Source of the DNA: Amazonocrinis nigriterrae CENA67
GTDB taxonomy: Bacteria > Cyanobacteriota > Cyanobacteriia > Cyanobacteriales > Nostocaceae
NCBI RefSeq assembly: GCF_016056305.1
Contig: NZ_JAECZC010000002.1
Coordinates: 297,925-361,924, forward strand
Length of the DNA: 64,000 nt
Reading direction: 5' to 3'
Below are positions 26,413 to 33,595 of the stretch, one piece after another; the first letter of the stretch is position 1; each line of letters starts with the position of its first letter. A model generated the notes under the pieces. It saw nothing but the letters and a program-made list of their open reading frames with translations. It ran no database searches and was not told where the DNA came from. The position numbers were made by a program, and so were the translations under genes.

Positions 26413-26445
26413 AATTTGTAATCTTGTAATTTCTATTAAAGCCCA

Positions 26446-26562
26446 GGCGAATGGAATTCGCGGCTACACAGACTCAACTCGCCTGCGCGGGTTAAATACC
26501 TTGATTTTGCATTAGTCCGCGTAGGCGGACGAGAGTTTGTATAGCCGCGATTTCTAATCGCC
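26446..26562. repeat. Long imperfect inverted repeat
   Basis: Arms 26446-26495 and 26512-26562 match as reverse complements with scattered mismatches: GGCGA-N-GGAATTCGCGGCTACACAGACT against its counterpart ending AGCCGCGATTTCTAATCGCC, with TCCGCGTAGGCGGAC inside. This palindromic family, containing CGGCTACACAGAC and GTCCGCCTACGCGGAC, is dispersed in Nostoc-group genomes. It ends 6 bases from the csx3-AAA stop and could end that transcript. Confidence 0.7.
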
Positions 26563-26568
26563 AAGGCT

Positions 26569-27495
26569 TCACCCCCTACACAATCCCACCAACAACTGTG
26601 CTAACGCCTGCACCATCGGACGACGAGAAACATCCTCTCCCCGTTTGAGGGAATGAACGCTACCAGTTAACAAAGGTGAATGAGTATCAATTTTATCTTC
26701 TTTCCCCTGATAATCACTATCAAGATTAGCAATAATAACTAGATTCAAATCCCGACAAAACTCTTCCCACAAAGGAACTTTTTCCTTACCCTCATCGCCT
26801 GCTAAAATCACGGCATGAGTAGCTTCACGCATAATCACACGATTTTCTTCAGTCATTCTCCCACCCACATCAATAATGTTGAGTGGTGTACTCGCACTCC
26901 GCACCCAACCAGCCGCTTTCTGTGCAAACTCAGCAGTAAACTTAGCTTTGTACTCATCCTTCAGCCGTCTAGCTAAATCAAGATCTCGCCGTGCAGCATC
27001 GGAAAACCAAGCACCTTCACCATCTGGACAAGCTGTAATCACATAAGGATAGGGTGCGCCTTCAATATTGCTGATAGCCTGCTTTAAACCTTCACGCAGA
27101 CATGATTTACCAGACTGTGGAGGGCCACAAAGTACAACTTTGATAATTGGCTTACCCTTTTGCTGCGGTTCGTCGGTTTCAATGAGTTCGCCTATCTTGT
27201 ATGCCGGAGTTTGGGAAACCGCTGTGATGAAAGTCTTGTATCCTGGTCTGCCAATTTTGGGGTCAAAAACTGCGATCGCACCATAAAGCTGAGATATCTT
27301 ATGTGCTATCAAATAACTAACAGCAACCGATGCTGGGCCATCAATTTTCAGCAGTTTTCCCCCAGAAAGTTCACCTGATGCTACCATCTCCTCTAAACGT
27401 GCCGCCGCATCCCTAATTACTTGGTCGCCATTGGCAGGTGTACCAAACCTGACTTTTAGAACGTCGCCTTCTAAATTAATGTGATACGTTGTCAT
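26569..27495 (-). CDS. csx3: Csx3 ring nuclease fused to an AAA-type ATPase domain
   Basis: 308 residues. Residues 1-102 are a Csx3 domain (FGTPANGDQVIRDAAARLEE, then GKLLKIDGPASVAVSYLIAHK with His65, then YGAIAVFDPK). From about 112 there is a P-loop NTPase (KVVLCGPPQSGKSCLREGL, Walker A 124-131; PLNIIDVGGRMTEEN as the acidic strand; AVILAGDEGKEKVPLWEEF). Csx3 (Crn3) proteins hydrolyse cyclic tetra-adenylate and so switch off the type III response; the fused ATPase is a known variant of unclear role. It follows the stand-alone csx3 by 44 bases on the same strand. The Csx3 halves of the two genes are clear paralogues. Confidence 0.88.
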   Translation of the reverse strand: MTTYHINLEGDVLKVRFGTPANGDQVIRDAAARLEEMVASGELSGGKLLKIDGPASVAVSYLIAHKISQLYGAIAVFDPKIGRPGYKTFITAVSQTPAYKIGELIETDEPQQKGKPIIKVVLCGPPQSGKSCLREGLKQAISNIEGAPYPYVITACPDGEGAWFSDAARRDLDLARRLKDEYKAKFTAEFAQKAAGWVRSASTPLNIIDVGGRMTEENRVIMREATHAVILAGDEGKEKVPLWEEFCRDLNLVIIANLDSDYQGKEDKIDTHSPLLTGSVHSLKRGEDVSRRPMVQALAQLLVGLCRG

Positions 27496-27539
27496 AGAAC
27501 TTATTAATAGCTATACCTATCTTTTGAATCAATCAAATA

Positions 27540-27845
27540 TCAATCAATTAAGTCTCCCAGTTTATACGCTGGATTGTGTGTGATACAAATCACATATTTA
27601 CCTAACTTAGGATCAAAAAAAGCAACTGCTCCGTAGATATGAGCAAGTTTATGTGCTAGAACAAATGCTACAGGTATAGAAATCGGGCCGTTGATTTTGA
27701 GTAACGACCCTCCTGTCAGTTCTCCTGATGTAGCCATTTCCTCTAACCTGGCTGCTGCATCCTTGACAATTTGGTCATTTTGGGCGGGTTCACCAAAACT
27801 AACTCGTAAAATTCCTTCTTTTAGCTCGATTTTGTACGTAGTCAT
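27540..27845 (-). CDS. csx3: Stand-alone Csx3 ring nuclease
   Basis: 101 residues, the length of a single Csx3 domain. It is closely parallel to the first 102 residues of the next gene (FGEPAQNDQIVKDAAARLEE; GGSLLKINGPISIPVAFVLAHKLAHIYGAVAFFDPKLGKYV) and keeps the AHK His and the FDPK segment. It should cut cyclic tetra-adenylate. Having both a free and an ATPase-fused copy side by side suggests either mixed oligomers or division of labour. Its start is 41 bases from the palindrome at 27886-27903, which it shares with the divergent WYL gene. Confidence 0.88.
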   Translation of the reverse strand: MTTYKIELKEGILRVSFGEPAQNDQIVKDAAARLEEMATSGELTGGSLLKINGPISIPVAFVLAHKLAHIYGAVAFFDPKLGKYVICITHNPAYKLGDLID

Positions 27846-27885
27846 GATTTTTCACCTCATTTGATTGCTACATCATACAACCACT

Positions 27886-27903
27886 TGGAAGAAGTACCTT
27901 CCA
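27886..27903. promoter_or_regulatory. Candidate operator, TGGAAG-N6-CTTCCA, between csx3 and the WYL gene
   Basis: The palindrome is identical in both half-sites and spacer length to the one before cas10 and has the same AAAAGCT extension. It lies in the 91-base space between divergent csx3 and WYL-regulator starts, so one bound protein could control both. The WYL protein is the natural candidate. Confidence 0.62.
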
Positions 27904-27936
27904 AAAAGCTGTATCTTATGAAATATATTTATTGAG

Positions 27937-29307
27937 ATGCGGCTAGTGTCTTTTCTTGTTTTTCAGGATGTTCCACAGGTTGAGCTATTGCAGTGGTTAG
28001 CACGCGGATCACTCAAACAAAATCTCCTGCGAGCAATACGCTTGTGGGTATGGTTGCGATCGCTCTATGGTGAAAATTCAGAGCGTGTAATTTTAGACGA
28101 TTGTTTCTCTTATGCAGACTGGCGGAATGCATTCTTCAGTCCCACACATCCTAAAGGAGAAGAAATCCCCTCAAAACACGATTCTCATTGTCTATGCGCC
28201 AAAACCACAGCCGAGTGGTTATTCAATGAAAAAACAGGAATTGTTCCTAGCCAGTGGCAAAAATCAATGCTTGCTCACACTGGTATTGATGCATCCGCTT
28301 TAGAAAAACTCTTGCAACAACCCTTGTTTGGTGTAACTCGTCGTTCCTTGCAAAGCGATCTAGAAACCTTAGCAAAATTGGGTTGGCTGATATATAAAAA
28401 TCAAAAATATTACCGTGTCAGCGAATTTCCGCCACGTCCAGTTACGTTAACAAATGAAACTAACTCTAGCAAACTGAGTGCTTATGAATTGAATTTTCTT
28501 CACCCAGATTTGGTCGAAATTGTTCAAAATCATTCCCAAAAAATCAATGGTATTCAGCGTTTTTTCTTGCAATTGGATTATGTCATACCCAGCAGTACTA
28601 TCGATTTAGTCAGTAATTGGCAATACGAGTTAAGACAATTGTGGTCAAAGACTCCAGTCCCGCCAATCAAACTTACATATAATAGTGCAAAAATAGGTAA
28701 ATTTGTCACCTGTGTTGTTTATCCAGTTTGTATTTATTATATGCAAAGAGCAGTTTATCTCTGTGCTTATGGTGAAAGTCCAGATCGAAAAAGTAACTGG
28801 TATAATTTTCGTCTTGACCGGATTCAAGACATCACAACTTTAGAATGGAATAATGCACAAATACCCCAAAATTTACAACAGCATTATCCCAAATTTTCTT
28901 GCCTAAGTCCAGATTATATCGCTCAGGAAATGTCTAATGCTTGGGGGTTTGATTTCTACTTGCCCTCAAGCCTGATGTTGCTAAGATTTGACCGTGATTA
29001 CAATGAGCGCTACATTCAAAATACCATCCGACACGAGACTTTTAAAGCTATTACTTATCAACAAGCACAAAGTTTGATTTGTCATGAAGTTACCCAACTA
29101 CAACACCAGGAATCATTATTAAAAATATTGGTGAATCGTTCTCCGCAAGACGCTTACTACCAAGTTTATTACCGTCATTCAGATAATGGCATTATGATGC
29201 GCTTGCGTGCGTGGCGACCAAAATGTGAAGTTATCTTTCCCTATGAACTAAGACAAAGTATTGCTGCTGATGTATTCAAAGAATTACAACTTTATAAACA
29301 AAATTGA
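27937..29307 (+). CDS. WYL-domain transcriptional regulator, CRISPR-associated (TIGR03985-like)
   Basis: 456 residues. The N-terminal part (VLQ-like PQVELLQWLARGSLKQNLLRAIRLWVWL, residues 12-40) and GVTRRSLQSDLETLAKLGWLIY (about 130-152) form winged-helix DNA-binding elements. The middle and C-terminal part (from CVVYPVCIYYMQRAVYLCAYG to LRFDRDYNERYI) is the WYL ligand-binding region. I recall this full-length family as TIGR03985, found beside cyanobacterial type III CRISPR loci. It is likely to repress or activate the csx3 genes and the cas10 operon through the shared palindrome, and WYL domains can sense nucleic acid or nucleotide ligands. Its 3' end overlaps nnr tail to tail by 24 bases. 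Confidence 0.82.
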   Translation: MRLVSFLVFQDVPQVELLQWLARGSLKQNLLRAIRLWVWLRSLYGENSERVILDDCFSYADWRNAFFSPTHPKGEEIPSKHDSHCLCAKTTAEWLFNEKTGIVPSQWQKSMLAHTGIDASALEKLLQQPLFGVTRRSLQSDLETLAKLGWLIYKNQKYYRVSEFPPRPVTLTNETNSSKLSAYELNFLHPDLVEIVQNHSQKINGIQRFFLQLDYVIPSSTIDLVSNWQYELRQLWSKTPVPPIKLTYNSAKIGKFVTCVVYPVCIYYMQRAVYLCAYGESPDRKSNWYNFRLDRIQDITTLEWNNAQIPQNLQQHYPKFSCLSPDYIAQEMSNAWGFDFYLPSSLMLLRFDRDYNERYIQNTIRHETFKAITYQQAQSLICHEVTQLQHQESLLKILVNRSPQDAYYQVYYRHSDNGIMMRLRAWRPKCEVIFPYELRQSIAADVFKELQLYKQN

Positions 29308-30957
29308 TGATTTTAAATACTGTGTCAATGTAAACGCGTCTACGCCTAATTCAGTGCGTTCTTCGGCTGCGAGGATACCCGCTTGCGAATGCCACCAAGC
29401 AGCAGTTGCAACTATGTTTTCTACAGCAATTTGTTTAGTTACTACTTGTGCCAACAATCCACCCAGTAGCCCAGTTAACACATCACCACTACCACCACGC
29501 GCCAAAGCAGGAGTACTTTCGGGATTAATCCAAACTAAACCTTGGGGGTTAGCGATCGCTGTCCTCGCTCCTTTCAACAATACCACAGCCCCTGTTTGTG
29601 CTGCTGCTTCCCTCACAGCTTTGACTCTATCAAGCTTGGGATCAGCAATATCGGGAAACAACCGCTGAAATTCACCAGTATGGGGTGTGAGTATTGTTGT
29701 GGCTTGTCGCTTTTGTAACGTGGGGATAGTTCCCATTTGTGCCAGAATATTTAAACCATCAGCATCGATAATTAAGGGGCGATCGCTTGCTATTACTTCT
29801 TGCACAATGGCAGTAGCATCTTTTGTTAAACCAGGGCCAATAGCGATCGCATTAAAGGAACTTAAATCAGTCTTTTCTGGTAATTGTAGTTGAGCGATCG
29901 CTCCAGTTTCCGTTTCTGGGCAACCAACAATCAGCGCTTCTGGCAAATGCGACACCAAAAGCGGTTTCAAAGATTCTGGAACCGCAATTGAGAGCATTCC
30001 CACACCACTTGAGCGCGCCCCCAAAGCAGTTAAAATTGCACCACCAGCATAGCGACGCGAACCGCAAATCAAAAGTAAATGTCCTTCTTTATACTTGTGG
30101 GTAACGGGTGGACGGGGTAGCGGTAGAGTAGCCAGTGCTGTTGCTGGTGTAATACGTTTAATTTTGGGTGTATCCCCCAGAACAGCTTGCACATCAGCCA
30201 AAGGAATATCAAAATCGATTAACTCAGCTTTGCCGAGATAATCTAAAGCCTGGTCTTGTAACAAACCCAACTTCCACAAGCCCAAGCAAAAGGTGTGAGT
30301 AGCGCGAATGGCAGTACCTAATACCTCACCCGTATCGGTATGCAAACCAGAAGGCAAATCGATACTAATAATTGGCTTATCCCATTCATTCAGTTGATTA
30401 ATTGCAGCAGCAATAGAATCGGTAAGCGTTCTTTCTAAACCAAATCCAAACAACCCATCAACCAAAAAATCACAATCTGGCAGCTGTTCTATGTCTTGGT
30501 AATATGGGATACCTAAACTCCGAACATACTGTAAGTGTTGCGAGGTTAATTCCTTAAACTTAGAAAAAGGAGAATAAATCCAAACCTCATACCCACGAAA
30601 GTATAATTCACGGGCCACCACCAAAGCATCGCCCCCATTATGACCAGGGCCTACAAGAATTCCCACACGGCTGCTTGAAAACAATAGGGGGGATGAGGAG
30701 GATGAGGGGGATGAGGAAGTAATTTCTCCCCCTACACCCCTACTTCCCTGCACCCCTGCACCTCTGCACCCCTGCACCCCTGCACCCCCTCGTTCAAACA
30801 GAGGATAGATTTCCTGAATGCGACGAGCAATTAGTCCCGCTACCTTTTCCATCAAAGCTGCTACAGGCATTCCGGCGGCAAAGATACGCTCTTCAATATC
30901 CCGCATTTGCCCAGCAGTTACGACAACTTGTGAAATTTGTTCTTGTCTGTTTTGCAT
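29284..30957 (-). CDS. nnr: Bifunctional NAD(P)HX epimerase / ADP-dependent dehydratase
   Basis: 557 residues. The N-terminal epimerase domain (NnrE, about 1-250) has VGILVGPGHNGGDALVVARELYF and VDGLFGFGLERTL. The C-terminal dehydratase (NnrD, about 270-550) has the ribokinase-like motifs GRGxxG-type TPHTGEFQRLFP and LARGGSGDVLTGLLGGLLAQ. The protein repairs hydrated NADH and NADPH in the cytosol. Residues about 55-96 are low-complexity (GVQGCRGAGVQGSRG, then Ser/Pro runs) and interrupt the epimerase domain before the VGILVGPGHNGG strand; see the repeat entry. The start at 30957 matches the family opening (VVVTAGQMRDIEERIF follows). Confidence 0.93.
   Translation of the reverse strand: MQNRQEQISQVVVTAGQMRDIEERIFAAGMPVAALMEKVAGLIARRIQEIYPLFERGGAGVQGCRGAGVQGSRGVGGEITSSSPSSSSSPLLFSSSRVGILVGPGHNGGDALVVARELYFRGYEVWIYSPFSKFKELTSQHLQYVRSLGIPYYQDIEQLPDCDFLVDGLFGFGLERTLTDSIAAAINQLNEWDKPIISIDLPSGLHTDTGEVLGTAIRATHTFCLGLWKLGLLQDQALDYLGKAELIDFDIPLADVQAVLGDTPKIKRITPATALATLPLPRPPVTHKYKEGHLLLICGSRRYAGGAILTALGARSSGVGMLSIAVPESLKPLLVSHLPEALIVGCPETETGAIAQLQLPEKTDLSSFNAIAIGPGLTKDATAIVQEVIASDRPLIIDADGLNILAQMGTIPTLQKRQATTILTPHTGEFQRLFPDIADPKLDRVKAVREAAAQTGAVVLLKGARTAIANPQGLVWINPESTPALARGGSGDVLTGLLGGLLAQVVTKQIAVENIVATAAWWHSQAGILAAEERTELGVDAFTLTQYLKSSILFIKL
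30670..30795 (-). repeat. Intergenic-type repeats inside the nnr reading frame
   Basis: About 126 bases made of CACCCCTGC units and GATGAGG(A/G)GG units, the same kinds seen in nearby spacers (for example 31021-31050). They keep the frame open and add about 42 residues of Gly/Arg/Val then Ser/Pro to the epimerase domain. Confidence 0.75.
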
Positions 30958-31058
30958 CAGTTTTCAGTTTTCAGTTGTCAGTTGTCAGTGGTCAGTGGTC
31001 AGTTGTCAGTTGTTATTCTCCCCTGCACCCCTGCACCCCTGCACCCCTGCTCAGCACT
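30958..31058 (+). repeat. Tandem heptamers and CACCCCTG units
   Basis: The spacer between the SPOR-like gene and nnr is made of TCAGTTG/TCAGTGG heptamers (30959-31012) and then CTGCACCC units (31021-31050). No room is left for a conventional promoter of nnr outside the repeats apart from the SPOR gene itself. Confidence 0.8.
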
Positions 31059-31061
31059 TAT

Positions 31062-31868
31062 TCACTTTCCGTAGTAAACTCTAGCATCACCAAATCCCAA
31101 ATTGTGCAGGCGGTTGTTCCATTCTTCTGCTTCTGTTCGCCGAGGAAAAGGGCCTACTGCTACATGTGGGCCTCGCGGTGATTGTCTTTGAAGTATAAAG
31201 CCATACAGTCCTGTACTCTGTCTGATCCTTTGTGCGATCGCGGGTAACTCTTCCGATTTAGCAGGTATAGCTACATAGTAGCTAGAACTTTGTCTTCTAT
31301 AAACGTCTCTATCACCCCTATTAGGATAAGTAGGTATTTGTTGAGCGTTACCAGAGCTAACAATCTGTGCGCCGTAAATACCATATGACTGGAGTTGTCT
31401 GACCCGTTCTTGAGCGCCAGATAGTCTGCTAAAAACTCCCGACTGAATCACAGAACGTCCTTGGTATGAACGGATGTAAGCTCCTGGTTCAATCCTACGT
31501 ACTTGTTGCAGGGTTTGGTAATTATAATTATCAACGTAAACTAAGTAACGCTGAAAATTCTGCCCATATTGCCCATATTGATTAAACTGCACTGATTGAG
31601 AAGGCACAAACTCCTGCACTGATTGAGAAGGCCCAAACTCCTGTACTGATTGGGAAGGTTGCAACTGCGGTAAAGGCTGCTCCCCATAGGGTATCGTTTG
31701 GATATCTGGCGGTGGCGGTAAGCTGTCAACTACTCCTTGCTGAGCCAGTAACAAATTGCTGTTGTACATTTGCGCTTGTGCTGGAATTGATGGGGATAGC
31801 ACCGCCAAGCCTCCCAAGAACAAAGACACCATCTCAAGTCTGATAAATTTACCCCGTATTTTCGACAT
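31062..31868 (-). CDS. Exported SPOR-like repeat protein
   Basis: 268 residues. The N-terminus is basic, then hydrophobic (EMVSLFLGGLAVLSPSIPAQAQ), a signal peptide cut after AQA. A tandem octamer motif PSQSVQEF occurs three times (about residues 76-100), followed by YGQYGQN. The C-terminal part has two SPOR-like segments (YLVYVDNYNYQTLQQVRRI ... VIQSGVFSRLSGAQERVRQL, and SSYYVAIPAKSEELPAIAQRI ... PHVAVGPFPRRTEAEEWNNRL). SPOR domains bind denuded peptidoglycan, so a cell-wall role in the periplasm is likely. It is in the same direction as nnr with a repeat-filled gap. Confidence 0.72.
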   Translation of the reverse strand: MSKIRGKFIRLEMVSLFLGGLAVLSPSIPAQAQMYNSNLLLAQQGVVDSLPPPPDIQTIPYGEQPLPQLQPSQSVQEFGPSQSVQEFVPSQSVQFNQYGQYGQNFQRYLVYVDNYNYQTLQQVRRIEPGAYIRSYQGRSVIQSGVFSRLSGAQERVRQLQSYGIYGAQIVSSGNAQQIPTYPNRGDRDVYRRQSSSYYVAIPAKSEELPAIAQRIRQSTGLYGFILQRQSPRGPHVAVGPFPRRTEAEEWNNRLHNLGFGDARVYYGK

Positions 31869-31900
31869 AGTAAATTCTACGTAAAATTAATGATGATATT

Positions 31901-32011
31901 TTAATCACTTACCACTGTGGCTGCACCCTTTGGTGCTGTGTCTACAATTGCCAAAATTTTAGGGATCAGCACGCTTATATCTGCTAATCGATGAGACGGT
32001 GCTTGTAACAC
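31901..32011 (-). pseudogene. C-terminal remnant of a DUF5615 PIN-like toxin
   Basis: Directly after the DUF433 stop, overlapping it (TAGTG), a 36-codon frame reads VLQAPSHRLADISVLIPKIL, then AIVDTAPKGAATVVSD. It aligns with the last third of DUF5615 toxins as I recall them (VVLLAPSNK, DDIRPLIPRLL and a final VVxVS-like strand). The first ~80 residues, with the catalytic acids, are missing. The antitoxin stop and this tail sit exactly where antitoxin and toxin normally meet, so the front of the toxin was deleted. Confidence 0.62.
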
Positions 32012-32265
32012 TATGCAACCAGCTTCAGAATCTGCGCTTGTGCGGCTTCCAGAAAAGCAATCACCTGTTCTCGCTTCACTGTGGGAAATCCCTCTAGAAA
32101 ATCATCAATGGACTCTCCCGCCTTCAAATAATCCAGCAGGGTTTGCACAGGTACTCGTGTTCCTGCAAAGACTGGTGTACCACTCATTACATTTGGCGAT
32201 GCGGTAATGATTGCTGACTGACTTATCATCCTTTTCTTAAGCGCTGCATTCATAATATCAACCAT
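32011..32265 (-). CDS. DUF433-family antitoxin
   Basis: 84 residues from the ATG at 32265, or about 72 from the internal Met at MISQSAI. The DUF433 helix-turn-helix core is clear: ITASPNVMSGTPVFAGTRVPVQTLLDYLKAG, then DDFLEGFPTVKREQVIAFLEAA. These proteins repress their own operon and pair with DUF5615 or VapC toxins encoded just downstream. Only the toxin tail remains here, so this is an orphan. Confidence 0.85.
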   Translation of the reverse strand: MVDIMNAALKKRMISQSAIITASPNVMSGTPVFAGTRVPVQTLLDYLKAGESIDDFLEGFPTVKREQVIAFLEAAQAQILKLVA

Positions 32266-32323
32266 AAATCAAACAGCTGCAATTGCAACTTGAACAGCTG
32301 CGATCGCCGTTTTCAGTTTACTT

Positions 32324-32459
32324 AGGACTTACGCAAAAAACCTCTCAAACTCTCATTTCTCTGTGTCGCGCCAGTTGCTTCAACGGGGGGAACCCCCGCA
32401 ACGCACTGGCTTCTCTGTGCCTCTGTGGTTCGTTTTTCCATGACCTTTGCGTAAGTCCT
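32324..32459. mobile_element. MITE-like element with 14-bp terminal inverted repeats
   Basis: AGGACTTACGCAAA at the left end and its exact reverse complement at the right end enclose 136 bases with no coding capacity. Inside are partly complementary CTCTGTG stretches and an inner palindrome at 32370-32410 (GCCAGTTGC ... GCACTGGC around GGGGGGAACCCCC). The TIR core CAGGACTTACGCA also occurs alone at about 60083. It is probably mobilised by a transposase elsewhere in the genome. It occupies the spacer 32266-32616 together with a small GC hairpin near 32538-32560. Confidence 0.65.
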
Positions 32460-32616
32460 GTTACTTTCTAAAATACTCCAAGTATTACTTAGAGTAATCA
32501 GCAATGTAAGCATGGTAAGGGATACAACCAATAAAAAAGCACCCCCTTCAGGGATGCTGTAAACAAATGATTAAACGCTTATTTCATAGTGCTATTGGCT
32601 CAACAGATTAACTACC

Positions 32617-32970
32617 TCACTCAGGAGTAACTTGACCTTGTATAGGGTGTATAGCCTTTCTTGCTCGTACCTGTCTGGGTACTCCATCCTTTTGCCTTCC
32701 TGCGAAAATCGCGCTCAGCGCTATTTGCTCAGTAGTTGGTTCACTCATCTCATCAAGTGCTTCCCCAATACTTTGAATACTTCCAAAGCTCGGTGATTTT
32801 ATTCCTCTGCCTTGTCTAATTTGGTATAAAGCTAATCCTGGGAATACCATTAAAGAGGTGATTAAGCTATTTTTGTACCCTGCATTTCCTGTTGGCTTGA
32901 TGCTGTATCGTAAGCACAACGCTTTTAACTCTTGAAGCGTCATCGCTTCAAGTTCTGAACGTCTAAACAT
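32617..32970 (-). CDS. Small SAP-like domain protein
   Basis: 117 residues. Residues 5-40 (LEAMTLQELKALCLRYSI, then KPTGNAGYKNSLITSLM) have the helix-extended-helix pattern of a SAP DNA-binding domain. The rest is polar and not recognised; ALDEMSEPTTEQIALSAIF is a probable helix. Such proteins occur on cyanobacterial plasmids and mobile regions. It stands alone, with the 62-residue MPNPKG protein divergent upstream. Confidence 0.6.
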   Translation of the reverse strand: MFRRSELEAMTLQELKALCLRYSIKPTGNAGYKNSLITSLMVFPGLALYQIRQGRGIKSPSFGSIQSIGEALDEMSEPTTEQIALSAIFAGRQKDGVPRQVRARKAIHPIQGQVTPE

Positions 32971-33096
32971 ACAATAGAATTGTCCATTTCTAACGTGGAT
33001 ATTGGCGGGTACTGCCCTGAGAAAGTTGTTCCCGCCAATTATTTATTAAACAGGTGTATACGCGCGTTTCATTATATTTAGTTACATTTTGATACA

Positions 33097-33285
33097 ATGC
33101 CGAACCCTAAAGGGAATCCAGAAAGTCTAAAACCTTTCACCACAGATAGAGAAGAACCTATGACAACTTCTATTAGCTTTAGATGCACTGAGTCAATGAA
33201 GGAAGAAGTCAAAGCACATGACGACCCCGCCGAGTTCTGTAGACGTGCGATTCAGAAAGCGCTAGATGAAGAAAAAGGGAAATAG
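33097..33285 (+). CDS. Small MPNPKGNPE-type protein
   Basis: 62 residues. It begins PNPKGNPESLKPFTTDREEP, a recurrent opening of small cyanobacterial accessory proteins. The second half (TTSISFRCTESMKEEVKAH, then EFCRRAIQKALDEE) has the strand-helix-helix layout of a ribbon-helix-helix DNA-binding protein. I recall relatives on plasmids and in mobile regions. The ATG at 33097 has no strong ribosome-binding site. Function unknown; probably a small regulator. Confidence 0.6.
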   Translation: MPNPKGNPESLKPFTTDREEPMTTSISFRCTESMKEEVKAHDDPAEFCRRAIQKALDEEKGK

Positions 33286-33363
33286 GCACAAGATAAGTTG
33301 TATCTCCAAGCGTATATGCAGTAACCTTGTGAACTACTGATTAATCAGCAAGACGCTCTTTGA

Positions 33364-33525
33364 ATTTGTGAACTGACATTACCAAACTCAAGACAGCGAA
33401 AAGACTTCACAGAAACTGAAGTGCTTCGCTACCAAGGCTTTGAAGGATATATGCTAGAATTGGACAGTCACGAAGTTACCGTGTCAAGCTTGTATGAAAA
33501 GCCTCTAATTGCATACGGAGTTTAG
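33364..33525 (+). pseudogene. Possible gene remnant before mnmA
   Basis: After a TGA at 33361 an open frame without ATG or GTG near its front reads CELTLPNSRQRKDFTETEV, then LRYQGFEGYMLELDSHEVTV and SSLYEKPLIAYGV before TAG. The composition is protein-like, with acid/base alternation and no repeats, but it is too short and lacks a start. It could be the tail of a lost gene. The rest of the 33286-33595 spacer shows nothing else. Confidence 0.3.
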
Positions 33526-33595
33526 CGTTACCGTTACAAAGGATTTTTAATTTTTAATCCCCAAAACGGTACTAGCTTAGCAAAATATTAAAGAT

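Larger units (their letters stand above)
25854..26568 (+). other. Gene-free region with CRISPR remnants and a large palindrome
   Basis: 715 bases between the small membrane protein and csx3-AAA. The first 300 bases are AT-rich and should include the promoter of the membrane protein gene. Three CRISPR-like repeat remnants lie at 26180-26412 and a 117-base imperfect palindrome at 26446-26562, both listed separately. No coding frame was seen. Confidence 0.6.
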
